Assembly: GCA_017620255.1 (NCBI GenBank)
Contig: JAFZQU010000028.1
Span: 341,514-405,513 of the forward strand
Origin: Lachnospiraceae bacterium
GTDB lineage: Bacteria > Bacillota > Clostridia > Lachnospirales > Lachnospiraceae
Length of the DNA stretch: 64,000 bases
Direction: 5' to 3'
Shown: piece by piece, positions 55,801 through 63,941 of the stretch
Numbering within the stretch: position 1 is the stretch's first letter
Layout of the letters: the number at the start of each line of letters is the position of its first letter
The notes under the pieces: model-generated
The model's database searches: none
Seen by the model: only the letters and a program-made list of their open reading frames with translations
Told to the model about the DNA's origin: nothing
Program-made: the position numbers and the translations under genes

Positions 55801-56448
55801 CAGGAATTCCTTCGCGACTTCGGACTGCTTCTCGAGGGGTTCGACCTGACGTTCCAGTTCCGATAAGATATCTTTGATACGCACCATATTGGCACGCTCG
55901 TCTTCCAGTTTCTTGACAGCAGTGTCCTTACGGCGTTTGAATTTGACGATACCTGCGGCTTCATCAAAGAGTTCGCGTCGCTCTTCCGGCCGGCCGCTTA
56001 AGATCTTGTCGATCTGGCCCTGTCCGATGATCGAATAGCCCTCTTTACCGATACCGGTATCGTAGAACATCTCATAAATATCGCGCAGTCTGCACGGCGC
56101 GCCATTGATCAGATATTCGCTCTCGCCCGATCGGTAGACACGTCTGGATACGGTCACTTCTTCAAAATCAATGGGCAGGGAATGATCCGCATTGTCAAGC
56201 GTAATGGAAACATATGCGTATCCCATGGGTTTACGCAACTGTGTACCGGAAAAGATCACATCCTGCATGGTGGAAGAACGCAACTGTTTTACCTTCTGCT
56301 CACCAAGCACCCAGCGGACCGCATCCGCAACGTTACTCTTGCCGCTGCCGTTCGGTCCGACGATCCCCGTGATCCCGTTATCAAATTGAAATGTGATCTT
56401 ATTGGCAAAAGATTTGAATCCATGCACTTCAATTCGCTTTAAATACAT
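52888..56448 (-). CDS. smc: Chromosome partition protein SMC
   Basis: 1,186 residues. N-terminal Walker A (GPNGSGKSNVADAVRWVLGE), two long coiled coils, a hinge near the middle (AIETALGGNIQNIV, GRATFLPL), and the C-terminal signature LSGGEKALTAISLLFAIQ with Walker B CLLDEIEAALDEPNV. Chromosome condensation with ScpAB. Part of rpmF-plsX-acpP-rnc-smc-ftsY. Confidence 0.98.
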   Translation of the reverse strand: MYLKRIEVHGFKSFANKITFQFDNGITGIVGPNGSGKSNVADAVRWVLGEQKVKQLRSSTMQDVIFSGTQLRKPMGYAYVSITLDNADHSLPIDFEEVTVSRRVYRSGESEYLINGAPCRLRDIYEMFYDTGIGKEGYSIIGQGQIDKILSGRPEERRELFDEAAGIVKFKRRKDTAVKKLEDERANMVRIKDILSELERQVEPLEKQSEVAKEFLKKKEELKSLDVNMFLLESDRVREQLQGLNDKIATAEHDLNEAKESYENSKQEHAALQEAVAALDAQIEEKRKALSDNSLLREKLEGEIKVLQEKINSARTNNEHYENRKNTLNEDIARKESEKNKLLASKSELDKQAEELQEKRNAEGAVLAEIQTKIAELTDGVEKNQNDIIETLNARATIKTTMGRFESMLEQINIRHAEIQSRLLAAKSEDVEQEQTIAALTGELNEILAQIQESDAKRSELEDRLLSFRKALENKDNELSAAQVAYHQEKSKLDALKNISERYDGYGGSIRLVMEQKNKNQGIIGVVADIISVDKKYETAIETALGGNIQNIVTADEQVAKKMISFLKANRGGRATFLPLTTVKGRGEYDYPEIKNETGFLGMANDLVDADGKYEQVISQLLGAIVVIDTIDHALAIAKKFKYKVRLVTLEGEYLTPGGALAGGAFKDQSNLLGRKREIEELEENVRKSLEKIEKLKGDIVTIKQDRTKVRDELEQIKELQQDQFIKQNTAQLNVDSAKLKKSGLADDLKALQEENREIEEQAEQIKNDRENIKTELSDSEKREKELERQIAGFGSELEKLRDEETRQVLSTSELDLKVSESQQKQEFAAQNLARVEAEMNRLLEERDGIDTSLKEAENDILNKQNDILEIQKTIAASDTKESDEQDELNEAIKQKEEMTAKQQGFFDKREELSEKINSLDKEVFRLNNQKERAEESQEGQAAYMWSEYELTYTQALPLRDETLTEMAPIRKRIQKLKEEIRDLGDVNVNAIEDYKNLMERYTFMKEQHDDLVKAEETLIGIIDELDTSMRKQFDEKFKEINHEYNKVFKELFGGGEGKLELQENEDILEAGIMISAQPPGKKLQNMMQLSGGEKALTAISLLFAIQNLKPSPFCLLDEIEAALDEPNVGRFANYLHKLTKHTQFIVITHRRGTMEKADRLYGITMQEKGVSALVSVNLIDKDLED

Positions 56449-56473
56449 TCCGTAAATACTCCTTCACCTGCAT

Positions 56474-57166
56474 CTAGATGCGATGCAGTTCCTTCAAGAT
56501 CTCAAACGCGGCTGCCTGCTCCGCGCTCTTCTTCGTTCTCCCTCTGCCCCTTGCTCTCTCTGTTCCGTTGATCAGTGCCCTGACAAGATATTCCCTGTCA
56601 TGTGCCGGACCGATCTCTTCGAGCAGCTCATAGCGCAGTTCTTCTCCCGTTTCCTGCACCACTTCCTGCAGTATCGTTTTACTGTCCGTGAACCCGATCT
56701 TCTTCTCCATATCGGTCAGGACAAAGCGTTCCACAAACCGTTTGGCCTGGGTAAATCCGCCGTCCAGATAGATCGCACCGATGATCGCCTCAAACACGTC
56801 CGAAACGATCGAGTCGCGCTTCCTGCCGCCGGTCATCTCCTCTCCTTTACCAAGCAGGAGATAATCGCCAAGGGAAAACGCTTCTCTGGCACAATAGGCA
56901 AGCGTGGGTTCACATACAAGGGATGCACGCAGTTTGGTCATGTTTCCTTCATGCATGCAGGGATTATTTTCATACAGATATTCGCTGACGGACAATTCCA
57001 GTACAGCATCGCCCAGGAATTCCAACCGCTCATAATTCTCTGTTTTATGCAGTTTCAACTCATTTGAAAAAGAGCTGTGTGTTAAGGCCGTCTTCAACAG
57101 AGTCTGGTCATGGAACACATAGCCGATCTTCGTCTCTAATTCCTGATATCCGTTTAATCTGTTCAT
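56474..57166 (-). CDS. rnc: Ribonuclease III
   Basis: 230 residues. ENYERLEFLGDAVLELSVSEYLY is the RNase III signature; SVVSDVFEAIIGAIYLDGG-type helix follows (here SIVSDVFEAIIGAIYLDGG); a C-terminal double-strand RNA-binding domain ends KKSAEQAAAFEILKEL. I take the ATG at 57166 (MNRLNGYQ). It has no ribosome site; a TATATT ends 6 bases before it, so the start or a leaderless transcript is uncertain. Confidence 0.93.
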   Translation of the reverse strand: MNRLNGYQELETKIGYVFHDQTLLKTALTHSSFSNELKLHKTENYERLEFLGDAVLELSVSEYLYENNPCMHEGNMTKLRASLVCEPTLAYCAREAFSLGDYLLLGKGEEMTGGRKRDSIVSDVFEAIIGAIYLDGGFTQAKRFVERFVLTDMEKKIGFTDSKTILQEVVQETGEELRYELLEEIGPAHDREYLVRALINGTERARGRGRTKKSAEQAAAFEILKELHRI

Positions 57167-57180
57167 TACATAAATATAGG

Positions 57181-57205
57181 CTCGAAAAACCAACGGTTTT
57201 CCGAG
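57181..57205 (-). other. Hairpin between acpP and rnc
   Basis: CTCGGAAAACC-GTT-GGTTTTTCGAG, 11 positions with one mismatch, without a clear T-run. Possibly a weak terminator or a processing site after acpP. Confidence 0.5.
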
Positions 57206-57233
57206 CACTGTATAGTTTACCTTTAACCGTTTC

Positions 57234-57464
57234 TCAACTTAAAGCGTTCTTGATCTGGTCTACCGCATCCTGTACGGTCACGATCGATTCCGCATCCTCT
57301 GTGGCGATCTCCACATCGAATTCCTCTTCGATCCCCATAATGATCTGAAATACATCCAGTGAATCGGCCCCCAAATCATCTACGAACTTGGTCTCGGGTG
57401 TGACTTCGTTCTCATCAACATTCAGGACTTCCGCAATGATCTTTTTTAATTTTTCAAACTCCAT
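57234..57464 (-). CDS. acpP: Acyl carrier protein
   Basis: 76 residues. Phosphopantetheine attachment Ser in [13 protein letters not shown]; acidic helical protein. Between plsX and rnc, as usual in Firmicutes. Confidence 0.97.
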   Translation of the reverse strand: MEFEKLKKIIAEVLNVDENEVTPETKFVDDLGADSLDVFQIIMGIEEEFDVEIATEDAESIVTVQDAVDQIKNALS

Positions 57465-57486
57465 AACTGCTCCCTTCTGCTGTTGC

Positions 57487-58491
57487 TTATTCTTCAGGAA
57501 TATTTATCATCTTATCAATTTTGCGATTGATATCCTGCTCTTTAAATGTAATACACTGTATGATCGAATTCTTTATTTCCTTGGCCGTGGAACTGCCGTG
57601 CGTCTTGACGACCAGCCCGTTCAGCCCGAGCAGCGGTGCTCCGCCGTATTCGCTCGCATCAAAAGACCTCATGGTTTTCTTCAGTGTCGATTTGATCATC
57701 AGCGCGCCGAGTTTCGCCTTGAGGTTCGACATGAGGCTTTCCTTGATCAGTTTCAGGAAGGTTCTGCCGACGCCTTCATAGAGCTTTAAGATCACGTTCC
57801 CGACAAACGCCTCGCAGACGATCACGTCCGCATCGCCTCTCGGAATATCTCTTGCCTCGATACTGCCGACAAAATTGATATCCGGGCAGGTCTTGAGCAG
57901 CGGGAAGGTTTCTTTTACGAGCAGATTGCCCTTTTCTTCCTCGGCACCGATATTGACGATCGCTACCTTCGGATTACTGATCCCGACCACATGCTCCATA
58001 TATACGGAACCCATCTTTGCAAACTGCACGAGATGGGACGGTCTTGCATCCACGTTCGCACCACAGTCGATCAAAAGCGCAACCCCGTTCTCCGTCGGGA
58101 TCAACGGTGCAAGCGGCGGTCTCTCAACGCCCTTGATGCGGCCGACGATAAACTGTCCGCCGACTAAGACCGCGCCGGAACTTCCCGCAGAGATAAACGC
58201 ATCGCATTTGCCTTCTTTGACAAGGTGCAGGCCTCTTACTATGGAAGAATCCTTCTTCCGGCGGATCGCCATGACGGGTGCTTCCCCTGTCTCGATCACT
58301 TCCGGTGCATCGACAAGCTCGATCTGCGCGGCATCATAGGTGTAGTGCTCCAGTTCAAGCTTCATATCCTCCATGCGTCCGCACAGATGGATCCGGATAT
58401 CCTTCCGTTCATGAACGGCTTCCACCGCACCTTTTATGATCTCGCCGGGCGCATTGTCGCCGCCCATCGCATCCAATGCAATATTGATCAT
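57487..58491 (-). CDS. plsX: Phosphate acyltransferase
   Basis: 334 residues. Makes acyl-phosphate from acyl-ACP for phospholipid synthesis. [79 protein letters not shown] precedes the start. Driven by the promoter in repeat copy A. Confidence 0.96.
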   Translation of the reverse strand: MINIALDAMGGDNAPGEIIKGAVEAVHERKDIRIHLCGRMEDMKLELEHYTYDAAQIELVDAPEVIETGEAPVMAIRRKKDSSIVRGLHLVKEGKCDAFISAGSSGAVLVGGQFIVGRIKGVERPPLAPLIPTENGVALLIDCGANVDARPSHLVQFAKMGSVYMEHVVGISNPKVAIVNIGAEEEKGNLLVKETFPLLKTCPDINFVGSIEARDIPRGDADVIVCEAFVGNVILKLYEGVGRTFLKLIKESLMSNLKAKLGALMIKSTLKKTMRSFDASEYGGAPLLGLNGLVVKTHGSSTAKEIKNSIIQCITFKEQDINRKIDKMINIPEE

Positions 58492-58528
58492 GTATCCTTA
58501 CCACCTTACCGGATTGCTTCCTTAAAAT

Positions 58529-58557
58529 ACTATACAAGACATTTTTTTTAAAATCAA
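58529..58557 (-). promoter_or_regulatory. plsX promoter
   Basis: TTGATT (58552-58557), 17-base spacer, TATAGT (58529-58534) on the minus strand. Repeat copy B has the same -10 with a TTGCTT -35. Confidence 0.7.
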
Positions 58558-58560
58558 CCA

Positions 58561-58593
58561 TAAAAAATTCCCCGGGGGAAACCCTCGGGGAAT
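58561..58593 (-). terminator. Terminator after the surface-protein gene (copy A)
   Basis: ATTCCCCGAGGG-TTT-CCCCCGGGGAAT followed by TTTTT on the minus strand; identical to the rpmF terminator. Confidence 0.95.
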
Positions 58594-58639
58594 CAGTCTT
58601 ACATGGTTTTTATGCTTCTGTGTTGATGATCTCTGTCAT

Positions 58640-61600
58640 TTAGAGAAAGATCATCTGGATCAGTCTGACAAAACTCCATGTTCCGATCTTAAATGTGCCC
58701 GTTTTGCTCCCGATCGCCTTGTCTGTATTCATTGATCTGACAAAGATCGTCGCCGTTCCCTTCTCAACATTGTTCAGGAGATCCACGGAGTAGTCCGTCC
58801 CCTTTGTCAGGCCGGCGGCTTCAACGGTCTTCCATTCGTTTCCTTCCTGCACATAGATATCAAACTCCGGTTCAATGGCTTCACCCGTATATTCCTGTGC
58901 CGGAATTGTTTTTCTCATATCTCCCTTCATCGTGATCTTTGCCTTGCCAAGGTCGAAAGAACCCGCCGGTGCAGTCTTTCTGATCGTGTAAGCGTTCGCA
59001 AAATCGAGCGCATCTTCCTGATAGTTTCCTTTTCCTTTGAGCCTGATCTTCACCTTAACGTCCGAATCACCTATTTCGTATTTTTTCTCGTTTGTGATGT
59101 CCTGATCGCCTACCCAATAGGAAACCGTGTAATCCGTGTTGTTCTTCAGGAAAACACCCTTGTACGTCACATAAGGGACCGAAAGGTATTTGCCCGGCCT
59201 CACATACACCAGGTCGGCTGCATAAATCCTGACGTTATTGGCGGTCAGTTTTGCCGGCGTGATGCGGTAGGTGCATTTGATGGCTTTTTGTCCGGCATAA
59301 TTACCCATAAAGGTAACATTGGCCTTTGCATTTGTGCATACCTTGGTATTGCCGGAAAAAGCAACCTTATAGTCAACGCCTTCCTTGAGTGTCTTGCTCT
59401 CACCGTTTCTCGTCGCACTGACCGTAACAGCCGGTCTTGCTCCGGTGCTTACATAGGGCACCTCTTCATTGCTCAGGTTCACGCGCATCTCGGAAATGCT
59501 TTTGTCCGGTGCGATCTTGAAGGTCTTGGTTTCGCTTCCCGTGTAAGGAGCGATTCCGGTCACGGTCACTTTGGCTGTGCCGGCATTTTTGTTGTTGGCA
59601 TAAACCACCTTGTAGTTTTCCGGATCAATAATATTCTTGTCCCCATCCCTAACAATCAGCTGGCTTTCAGTAAGTGTCTGCTCAGTGCCGTTATAAACAA
59701 TATTCTTCACGTCACTCAAAGTTACTTTGATCGTCATCCTGGCTTTTTCCGCCTTGGTGAGTACGGTGACCGGTATATCCCTGATCACGCCGGAGAAGTT
59801 ACCCTTACCGGTGATCGTCAGTCTCGGGTTGACATCTCCTGCCTTATACTTTGTCGATCCCGTGGAACTGGTCAGTATATAATCCTTTGCAGCCAGTTTA
59901 TAACCGTTATAATACAGGATCGGTTCTGCATTGGCACCTTCAGCGGTGATCACTTTTGAAAGAGAGATTCCGTAGCCGGGTGTTGCCTGTCCGCTTCCAA
60001 GTGATTTTGCAAGCACATAGAACTGCATCGTACTGGTGCCGGCATAGTTCCCCTTACCCGTAATCGTTACCGTTGCGGGTTTTCCATTTTTGTCGACATT
60101 GATGTTGTTCACGTACCTGATCGTATAATCAATGCCCTCATGCAGAGTGTTTTTTCCATCCTGCGACGTCACAACAATCTTCGGCGTGATCTTATCTGCA
60201 GTGTACACATGCTCATAGCGCCCGTAGACCTCATTGTAGACGATCGTATCATGATTCACATCAAAGTATGCAATGAATCCGTACGGATCGGGCTCAACCC
60301 AATACGCATATATAACGGTGTTCTCCGTAACAGCCCTTCCAAAATCATATGCATTCTGGTGTGACACGCCGGTATACCAGCCGGCAAACATCATTTTTTT
60401 ATCCGTCGGATCAACCGGACGAACCGGTCTCTGCCCGCTCTCGATGATCTGTTCCGGTATGGCCGGACCGTATCCGCCCATGTCAAAGGATACCCTTACC
60501 ATATCGGTATCGTCTGCTATCCATTTCGCATATAGCGTAAATTCTGCATACACTTTCGTCTGGAAACCGAATACGCGAGTGCAGGCCGGATCCGTATACC
60601 AGCCGGCGAATTTGAATCCGCCTGCCATGGGATCCTTCTTGGGTTTCGTTACGCTGCCGCCCTCCACAACACTCTGATCCGACGGCATATTTAAGGCCGT
60701 CTTCCCGTTTGCGCTAAAAGAAACAGTAAATCTTTCAGCCTCTACCCAGTCTGCATACAGGACCAGGTTCTGTGTGACCGGTGTATCAAAATCATAAGGC
60801 TCGCCTTCTTCTGTCTTCCAGCCGGTAAACTTATAACCGACACTTACCGGTATGGCAGGTTCTGTTGCCTTTCCTCCCTCCTTAACGATCTGGTCTGCAG
60901 GCCGGACACCGGGCATACCGCTTAACCTGAAGCTCACGGTGTAAAGTTCGGTATCCGATCCGATCTCCACGGTCCTGGCAACCCTTCCGTTGCCGTCAAC
61001 AACGGTTTTTCTGGCAGTCAGTGTCGGATCGTTCTTAATGTCCGCATTCTCCGGTCTTGTGATCTTAACATCTTCGCCCGGAATGATGCTTTTGTTTTCT
61101 CCGCATATGAGCGCTCTGGTAAAAGCGGCCACCTTTATGTTTCCACCGTTTATGATAATATCATTATTTGCGCAAATGCCGTCTCTTGCGACTGTCAGGT
61201 CCAGCGTTCCGGCATCAATGATGATCCTTCCGTTTCCTGTTGCCAAAGCATTCGTCGATGTCGATGCTGACACTTTGATATCCGTGCCGGTTCCGCTGAT
61301 GGTCAGATCTCCAATGGCGAATAATGCTCCTTTTGAATTCTTGAATGTATAAACACCCTGCACATCAAGATCATCAGTTGAATAGATTGCATAATAACCG
61401 GTATCATTCGGGTCTAATTCTGCATTCCCCCGCAAACGAAGCGGCACCTCTGAGTAGATCAGACATTTTGCTTCATTTTTTCCTGTATGCGTACCGTTGG
61501 CGCCGGTCACATTTCTTAATGTCAGCGTATTTGTCGAAGGATCGAAATACGCCGTCGCATCGGTTCCCTGCACTGCGCCCGACAGATCCCAGCAGTTTTT

Positions 61601-63247
61601 CTCCGTAACTCTCGTGCTTCCGACCCAGAGATCATAAGCCTTCTCAATCCTGACTGTATGGGCCGCTGCGTCAGAATCGTCTGACTCCGCAAGAGTTTTA
61701 TAGTAGACATAGGCAAAATCATTTATCTCCTTTAGCGAGGAGGGCACCGAAACACCAAGACCGTTTGATAATCTGAGTTCACTGTTTCGGCCATATGCAA
61801 TCGCTGCCACATTTCCCTGTGCCTCAAATGTTCCGCCCGTGATGACGATATCATCATTCACCACCAAACCGAAACCTTTTGTATTGGTAATAATAACATG
61901 TCCCCCGGTCTGTTCATAGGGTGCGACGCCATCGGAACCGTAACAGGTAACCGCAGAGTGAAAATCGGCGAGACCCGCTGCAGGGGAAACCGAAAGTTTC
62001 GTATCTTCTCCGCTTATCTTAAGTCCGCCATATACCACAACCGGCTCATGCCCTTTAAAAGCAAAATTTCCGGAAATCTCAAGGCCTTCCCCGGCATATA
62101 TGATATTTCTGACGGATCCTAATTCTGTAAGTTGTCCATCCCCGCACAGCTTTAACGGAATATTACTGTAGATAATCTGCTCTTTGGAGCCCGCACGGGA
62201 ACTGTGTCCGTTGACCCCCGTGACGTTGTGGAAAGTCAGGGTATTTGTCTCCGGATCAAAGCTTGCCGTTGCGCCCGTCCCTGTCACAGCTCCCGAGAGA
62301 TCATGACAGTTCTGCTCTGTCACTCTCGTACTTCCGATGCAAAGATCATAAGCCTTCTCCAACCGCACCGTTTTGGCCGGTTCGTAAGTAATTGGGTAAG
62401 TATCGTAGTGGGGCACCGCAAGGGTTTTATATGTGCCTGTACTATCCTCGTATGAATCCTCGCAAAATTCTGAAGGCACTGTTATCTCTATTCCGTTTGA
62501 TCGTTGCAGTTCCTTATACTCGATCGCTACCGTTGCCCCGCCGGCTGCAAATGTTCCACCGGAAAGGATTGTTTTATCATTGCAGGAGCGCAGGCCGACG
62601 CCCTTTTTACCGGAGAGGATAACATTACCTCCGGTCTGTTTATAAGAACCGCTACAGGTTACTGCCGCACCATCGGAAGAAGCGCCTGTATAGGAAACAG
62701 AAAGTTCCGTATCTTCCCCGCTTACAGTAAGACCGCCATCTACGATTATCGGTTCATAAGCCCCCTCGATCACAAAATTTCCCAGGATCTCGAGGTCTTG
62801 CCCGGCATATATGATATCCAGTCCGGATTTATCATCGTTCAACTGCGCATCACCGCGTAGTTTCAGGGGAATATTGCTGTAGATAAGCTGATAATCGCCT
62901 GCGTCCGGCCGGGTAGCATACCCGTTGATCCCCTTTACATTACGAAATGTCAGGGTTTTCGTGTCGGGATCAAATCTTGCTGCCGCCCCGGCTCCCCTGA
63001 CCGTATCCGAAAGGTCTTTGCAATTGGCAGATGTAACTTGTGTGTCACCGATCCAGAGATCGTATTCTGTCACAATCCCACCCATCAGTTCGGAATCATC
63101 CGTCTCCTCACCGATCAGGATCTCTTCCTCTTTCGGCTCCTGCATATCCGTTTCTGTTGCAAATGCATATTTCGCAAACGCCATGGTGAACAGACCAGCC
63201 GCAAGCAGTCCGAATGCTATCTTTCTGAATATCCCGTTCCTATACAT
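58640..63247 (-). CDS. Giant repeat-rich secreted surface protein
   Basis: 1,535 residues. Signal peptide (MYRNGIFRKIAFGLLAAGLF...), then three copies of a ~238-residue unit starting YDLWIGDTQVT, YDLCIGSTRVT and YDLWVGSTRVT. Each unit has LIYSNIPLKLRGDAQL-like, GLTVSGEDTELSVS-like and GGTF segments that suggest a right-handed beta-helix. Residues about 780-985 hold three InlB/Flg_new-type repeats (FTGWKTEEGEPYDFDT, FAGWYTDPACTRVFGF). The rest is five or six Ig-like repeats (VTITGKGNYAGT motif). There is no LPXTG sorting signal and no C-terminal membrane helix; it ends FVRLIQMIFL. The start at 63247 has GGAGG and an 8-base gap. Likely an adhesin or glycan-binding protein; its ligand is unknown. 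Inserted between rpmF and plsX, which are normally adjacent. Confidence 0.88.
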   Translation of the reverse strand: MYRNGIFRKIAFGLLAAGLFTMAFAKYAFATETDMQEPKEEEILIGEETDDSELMGGIVTEYDLWIGDTQVTSANCKDLSDTVRGAGAAARFDPDTKTLTFRNVKGINGYATRPDAGDYQLIYSNIPLKLRGDAQLNDDKSGLDIIYAGQDLEILGNFVIEGAYEPIIVDGGLTVSGEDTELSVSYTGASSDGAAVTCSGSYKQTGGNVILSGKKGVGLRSCNDKTILSGGTFAAGGATVAIEYKELQRSNGIEITVPSEFCEDSYEDSTGTYKTLAVPHYDTYPITYEPAKTVRLEKAYDLCIGSTRVTEQNCHDLSGAVTGTGATASFDPETNTLTFHNVTGVNGHSSRAGSKEQIIYSNIPLKLCGDGQLTELGSVRNIIYAGEGLEISGNFAFKGHEPVVVYGGLKISGEDTKLSVSPAAGLADFHSAVTCYGSDGVAPYEQTGGHVIITNTKGFGLVVNDDIVITGGTFEAQGNVAAIAYGRNSELRLSNGLGVSVPSSLKEINDFAYVYYKTLAESDDSDAAAHTVRIEKAYDLWVGSTRVTEKNCWDLSGAVQGTDATAYFDPSTNTLTLRNVTGANGTHTGKNEAKCLIYSEVPLRLRGNAELDPNDTGYYAIYSTDDLDVQGVYTFKNSKGALFAIGDLTISGTGTDIKVSASTSTNALATGNGRIIIDAGTLDLTVARDGICANNDIIINGGNIKVAAFTRALICGENKSIIPGEDVKITRPENADIKNDPTLTARKTVVDGNGRVARTVEIGSDTELYTVSFRLSGMPGVRPADQIVKEGGKATEPAIPVSVGYKFTGWKTEEGEPYDFDTPVTQNLVLYADWVEAERFTVSFSANGKTALNMPSDQSVVEGGSVTKPKKDPMAGGFKFAGWYTDPACTRVFGFQTKVYAEFTLYAKWIADDTDMVRVSFDMGGYGPAIPEQIIESGQRPVRPVDPTDKKMMFAGWYTGVSHQNAYDFGRAVTENTVIYAYWVEPDPYGFIAYFDVNHDTIVYNEVYGRYEHVYTADKITPKIVVTSQDGKNTLHEGIDYTIRYVNNINVDKNGKPATVTITGKGNYAGTSTMQFYVLAKSLGSGQATPGYGISLSKVITAEGANAEPILYYNGYKLAAKDYILTSSTGSTKYKAGDVNPRLTITGKGNFSGVIRDIPVTVLTKAEKARMTIKVTLSDVKNIVYNGTEQTLTESQLIVRDGDKNIIDPENYKVVYANNKNAGTAKVTVTGIAPYTGSETKTFKIAPDKSISEMRVNLSNEEVPYVSTGARPAVTVSATRNGESKTLKEGVDYKVAFSGNTKVCTNAKANVTFMGNYAGQKAIKCTYRITPAKLTANNVRIYAADLVYVRPGKYLSVPYVTYKGVFLKNNTDYTVSYWVGDQDITNEKKYEIGDSDVKVKIRLKGKGNYQEDALDFANAYTIRKTAPAGSFDLGKAKITMKGDMRKTIPAQEYTGEAIEPEFDIYVQEGNEWKTVEAAGLTKGTDYSVDLLNNVEKGTATIFVRSMNTDKAIGSKTGTFKIGTWSFVRLIQMIFL

Positions 63248-63323
63248 GATCGTATCCTCCATCGAAGTAACAATCCTGTTCCAAAAAAATCTTAGAACCG
63301 GTTATTTTGCATACATTATAATA

Positions 63324-63347
63324 GAAACCGTGCAGATGCACGGTTTC
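63324..63347. other. Perfect palindrome upstream of the surface-protein gene
   Basis: GAAACCGTGCA-ga-TGCACGGTTTC, 11-bp arms. A TATAAT lies a few bases further on the minus strand without a good -35 box. It could be a terminator stem, an operator or an attenuator. A second palindrome (ACTGAT-cttg-ATCAGT) follows at 63356-63371. Confidence 0.6.
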
Positions 63348-63370
63348 CTAAAATCACTGATCTTGATCAG

Positions 63371-63460
63371 TTAACTGGCGGTCTGTACCGCCGTGGTCGC
63401 TACGACACCAACGATATCATCAGCGCTGCAGCCTCTGGACAAGTCATTGACGGGTGCTTC
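63371..63460 (-). other. Short open stretch without start codon
   Basis: Between the TAG at 63461-63463 and the TAA at 63371-63373 there are 29 open codons ending CSADDIVGVVATTAVQTAS. There is no start codon, and the frame opens where repeat copy B begins, so it may be the tail of a small gene cut by the rearrangement. The rest of 63248-63550 holds the palindromes and repeat copy B; no gene was seen. Confidence 0.25.
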
Positions 63461-63575
63461 CTAAAAACACTATACAAGACATTTTTTTCAAAAGCAACCA
63501 TAAAAAATTCCCCGGGGGAAACCCTCGGGGAATCAGTCTTACATGGTTTTTTATGCTTCTGTGTTGATGATCTCT
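63454..63575. repeat. ~120-bp direct repeat, copy B (3' end of rpmF)
   Basis: Counterpart of 58514-58634, about 4.94 kb away in the same orientation. This copy is continuous with the intact rpmF gene. Its promoter (AAGCAA/ACTATA on the plus strand at 63492-63497 and 63469-63474) could serve the surface-protein gene. Confidence 0.95.
63501..63533 (-). terminator. rpmF terminator (copy B)
   Basis: Same sequence as the copy A terminator: 12-position GC-rich stem, 3-base loop, T-run, located 18 bases after the rpmF stop. Confidence 0.95.
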
Positions 63576-63733
63576 TTCTTATTGTAAGAGCCGCATGCCT
63601 TGCATACTCTGTGCGGAACCATCAGCGCACCGCATTTGCTGCATTTAACCAGTGTCGGAGCAGTCATTTTCCAGTTTGCTCTTCTCCTGTCTCTTCTTCC
63701 CTTGGAAGATTTATTCTTCGGACAAATGGACAT
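63551..63733 (-). CDS. rpmF: Ribosomal protein L32
   Basis: 60 residues. MSICPKNKSSKGRRDRRRANW opening region and two CxxC pairs (CSKCG, CKACG) of the zinc-binding form. GGAGG lies 7 bases before the start. The DUF177 (yceD) gene that usually precedes it is not seen in the 267 bases up to the window edge; rpmF has its own consensus promoter instead. Confidence 0.97.
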   Translation of the reverse strand: MSICPKNKSSKGRRDRRRANWKMTAPTLVKCSKCGALMVPHRVCKACGSYNKKEIINTEA

Positions 63734-63806
63734 CGTTACACCTCCTTATACTCTGTCTGTATCTGATCGCTACGTCTGTAACGAAACAATCGTTCGCACT
63801 TGATAG

Positions 63807-63835
63807 ATTATACAGACCCTTTCCGCCTTTGTCAA
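63807..63835 (-). promoter_or_regulatory. rpmF promoter
   Basis: TTGACA (63830-63835), 17-base spacer, TATAAT (63807-63812): perfect consensus on the minus strand. Confidence 0.9.
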
Positions 63836-63899
63836 CAAAAATCTGCCGTTTTCTACTCTGCCTGAAATGTATTTCGAAATTCTACTTCTGGATCCTAAA

Positions 63900-63941
63900 G
63901 TAGAATTCACTCTTGCACAGGTAGAATTAAACCTTGCACAC
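63900..63941. repeat. Two tandem 21-bp repeats, possible transposon end
   Basis: GTAGAATTCACTCTTGCACAG (63900-63920) is followed directly by GTAGAATTAAACCTTGCACAC (63921-63941). An inverted AATTCTAC occurs at 63877-63884. Multiple short repeats of this type are found at IS21-family ends. No transposase is visible before the window edge. The last about 60 bases show no gene I can support. Confidence 0.4.

Larger units (their letters stand above)
58514..58634. repeat. ~120-bp direct repeat, copy A (between plsX and surface protein)
   Basis: Nearly identical to 63454-63575 (about five substitutions and one single-base indel). On the minus strand it carries the last codons of rpmF (EIINTEA and stop), the rpmF terminator and a promoter. 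It starts only five bases after the stop codon of the surface-protein gene. Confidence 0.95.
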
